The notes under the pieces: model-generated
What the model was told of the DNA's origin: nothing
Seen by the model: the letters and a program-made list of their open reading frames with translations, nothing else
Database searches by the model: none
Program-made: the position numbers and the translations under genes
From: Fen-1273 sp963837815
GTDB taxonomy: Bacteria > Bacteroidota > Ignavibacteria > UBA10030 > UBA6906
Length of the DNA stretch: 64,000 nucleotides
Assembly: GCA_963837815.1 (NCBI GenBank)
Contig: CAWIOS010000012.1
Location: forward strand, 806,001 to 870,000
Direction of reading: 5' to 3'
Shown: positions 63,313 to 64,000 of the stretch, piece by piece
How positions within the stretch are numbered: the first letter of the stretch is position 1
Layout: every line of letters begins with the position of its first letter

Positions 63313-63510
63313 GTGATCATGGCAATGACCGCGGAGAAAGCAAACCGGCGCTGCGGATTCGAATGGCTTGACATCAGCGTGGCGGAGACGCTGTTGTACA
63401 ACATGCGTCATGTTCAGCATCACGCCGCACAGCTCAACATGCTGCTGCAGAACATCGATTCGGCGCCCCGCTGGGTCAAAAAGACAAACGCTCCGTCTCT
63501 CGACATGTAG
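63313..63510 (+). pseudogene. 3' remnant of a DinB/YfiT-like (DUF664-type) gene
   Basis: The 65 codons from a GTG at 63313 read CGFEWLDISVAETLLYNMRHVQHHAAQLNMLLQNIDSAPRWV, in which MRHVQHHAAQLN is the conserved C-terminal metal-binding helix (HxxH-type) of DinB-fold proteins. Intact members are about 150-170 residues with two further metal-binding histidines upstream. The frame stops at TAA (63250-63252) and no DinB-like sequence is seen in any frame of the preceding 180 bases, so the N-terminal two thirds are missing. Probably a decaying, 5'-truncated gene, ending normally at TAG. The inverted repeat just upstream may mark the deletion point. Confidence 0.6.
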
Positions 63511-63540
63511 TACAGTTCTCATTCTTCACCGGAGAAACCA

Positions 63541-64000
63541 ATGAAGCAGCAATGTCATATTTCATTTGTCTACGGAAGCTGGATGGTCCTTCTGATTGGA
63601 GCCGGGTTCTATCTGTTTCGTGGCAGCGTGGTGCAGGCCGCGGTCTGGGTCTTTTTCGTCGGCCTGTTCCTGTGGCTGTACGTGAAGTACTTCCCTTCCC
63701 TTGCGAAATTCATGGGGTACGGATCGGTGGCGGACAAGCCGGCGAACAATTTACAGAGTTCAAGAGCCAGGGTAATACTGTATACGGGGGTCGGGTGCCC
63801 GTTCTGCCCGATTGTGGAAAAGAGGCTGACCGAACTTCAAAAAAAGATGGGATTCGAGCTATCGAAGATCGACGTCACGCTCAAGCCTGATCTGCTTATC
63901 AAGAAGGGAATCCGCGCATTGCCGGTCATCGAGGTGGCGGCAGCCCTCAGGGTGGGGAACGGCACGAGCGAGGAGATCGCAGAATTCATACTTGCCCATT
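63541..64000 (+). CDS. Membrane-anchored glutaredoxin/thioredoxin-like protein with CPFC motif (runs off window)
   Basis: An ATG at 63541, with GGAG nine bases upstream, opens a frame that is uninterrupted to the window end (at least 153 codons). The N-terminus has two hydrophobic segments (FVYGSWMVLLIGAGFYLF and AAVWVFFVGLFLWLYV), followed by a linker and a thioredoxin-fold domain: RVILYTGVGCPFCPIVEKRL (active-site CPFC), then LIKKGIRALPVIEV with the cis-Pro position. It would reduce or isomerise disulfides, probably with the domain on the cytoplasmic or periplasmic side depending on topology. The C-terminus is outside the window. Confidence 0.8.
   Translation, partial: MKQQCHISFVYGSWMVLLIGAGFYLFRGSVVQAAVWVFFVGLFLWLYVKYFPSLAKFMGYGSVADKPANNLQSSRARVILYTGVGCPFCPIVEKRLTELQKKMGFELSKIDVTLKPDLLIKKGIRALPVIEVAAALRVGNGTSEEIAEFILAH

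Noticed and set aside
1..64000. tRNA, rRNA, prophage or insertion sequence
   Set aside because: No cloverleaf-like T-arm/acceptor pairs, rRNA segments, transposase motifs or phage structural genes were recognised on either strand.

Overview
The window is GC-rich DNA from a Gram-negative, diderm bacterium of the Bacteroidota/FCB assemblage. Four large proteins end in Por-type (T9SS) sorting domains, three of them with the NYPNPFNPST hallmark. There is also a PorV/PorQ-like barrel, a TonB-dependent receptor with a carboxypeptidase-regulatory-like N-domain, and many lipoboxes. Two observations argue against a classical Bacteroides/Flavobacterium: several genes have clear AGGAG-type ribosome binding sites, and three promoters fit TTGAC(A/T)-17 nt-TAtATT/TACATT rather than the -33/-7 Bacteroidota type. 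An Ignavibacteriota-like or related FCB lineage is my best inference. No rRNA, tRNA, CRISPR array or insertion sequence was found.

Layout. 0.0-2.9 kb: the end of an outer-membrane-type protein and a class A PBP (PBP1A). 3.2-31.2 kb: a collinear minus-strand run of 19 genes ending at a strong terminator (3209-3239). Most of it is peptidoglycan breakdown and salvage: T9SS-anchored DigH-like glycosyl hydrolase, NlpC/P60 lipoprotein, Tat-exported dipeptide epimerase, NagX-like acyltransferase, beta-lactamase-fold/hydrolase fusion, NagB-PIG-L fusion, TolB-like propeller, T9SS-anchored amidase, amino-sugar kinase, NagZ-type GH3 fused to a serine hydrolase, SpoIID, a second amidase, GNAT, AmpG-like permease, GT2, DUF4922 HIT-like protein, Asp/Glu racemase, a beta-propeller glycosidase-like lipoprotein and a pentapeptide protein. 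31.2-40.6 kb: a five-gene surface operon (TonB receptor, T9SS protein, PorV-like barrel, TIG/propeller lipoprotein, T9SS propeller) with a recognisable promoter and terminator. 40.6-46.8 kb: sodium symporter, methyltransferase, a small ORF and a large heparinase-like lipoprotein. 46.8-52.1 kb (+): a tandem amidohydrolase, an MFS permease, cold-shock protein, acyl-ACP desaturase and a one-domain asparaginase-like protein. 52.1-62.3 kb (-): LiaF-like membrane proteins, a purple-acid-phosphatase-like enzyme, alpha-2-macroglobulin and PBP1C. 62.5-64 kb (+): a hypothetical protein, a 5'-truncated DinB remnant and a membrane-anchored CPFC thioredoxin/glutaredoxin-like protein cut by the window end.

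How it fits together. Amidases, DigH-like and SpoIID enzymes and the exported NagZ fusion would release sugars and stem peptides. NlpC/P60 and the epimerase would process the peptide. AmpG-like, SSS and MFS proteins are candidate importers. The kinase and the NagB-PIG-L fusion would feed amino sugars into glycolysis. No separate NagA deacetylase or MurQ etherase is seen here, which makes the fused PIG-L domain the most interesting enzymatic question.
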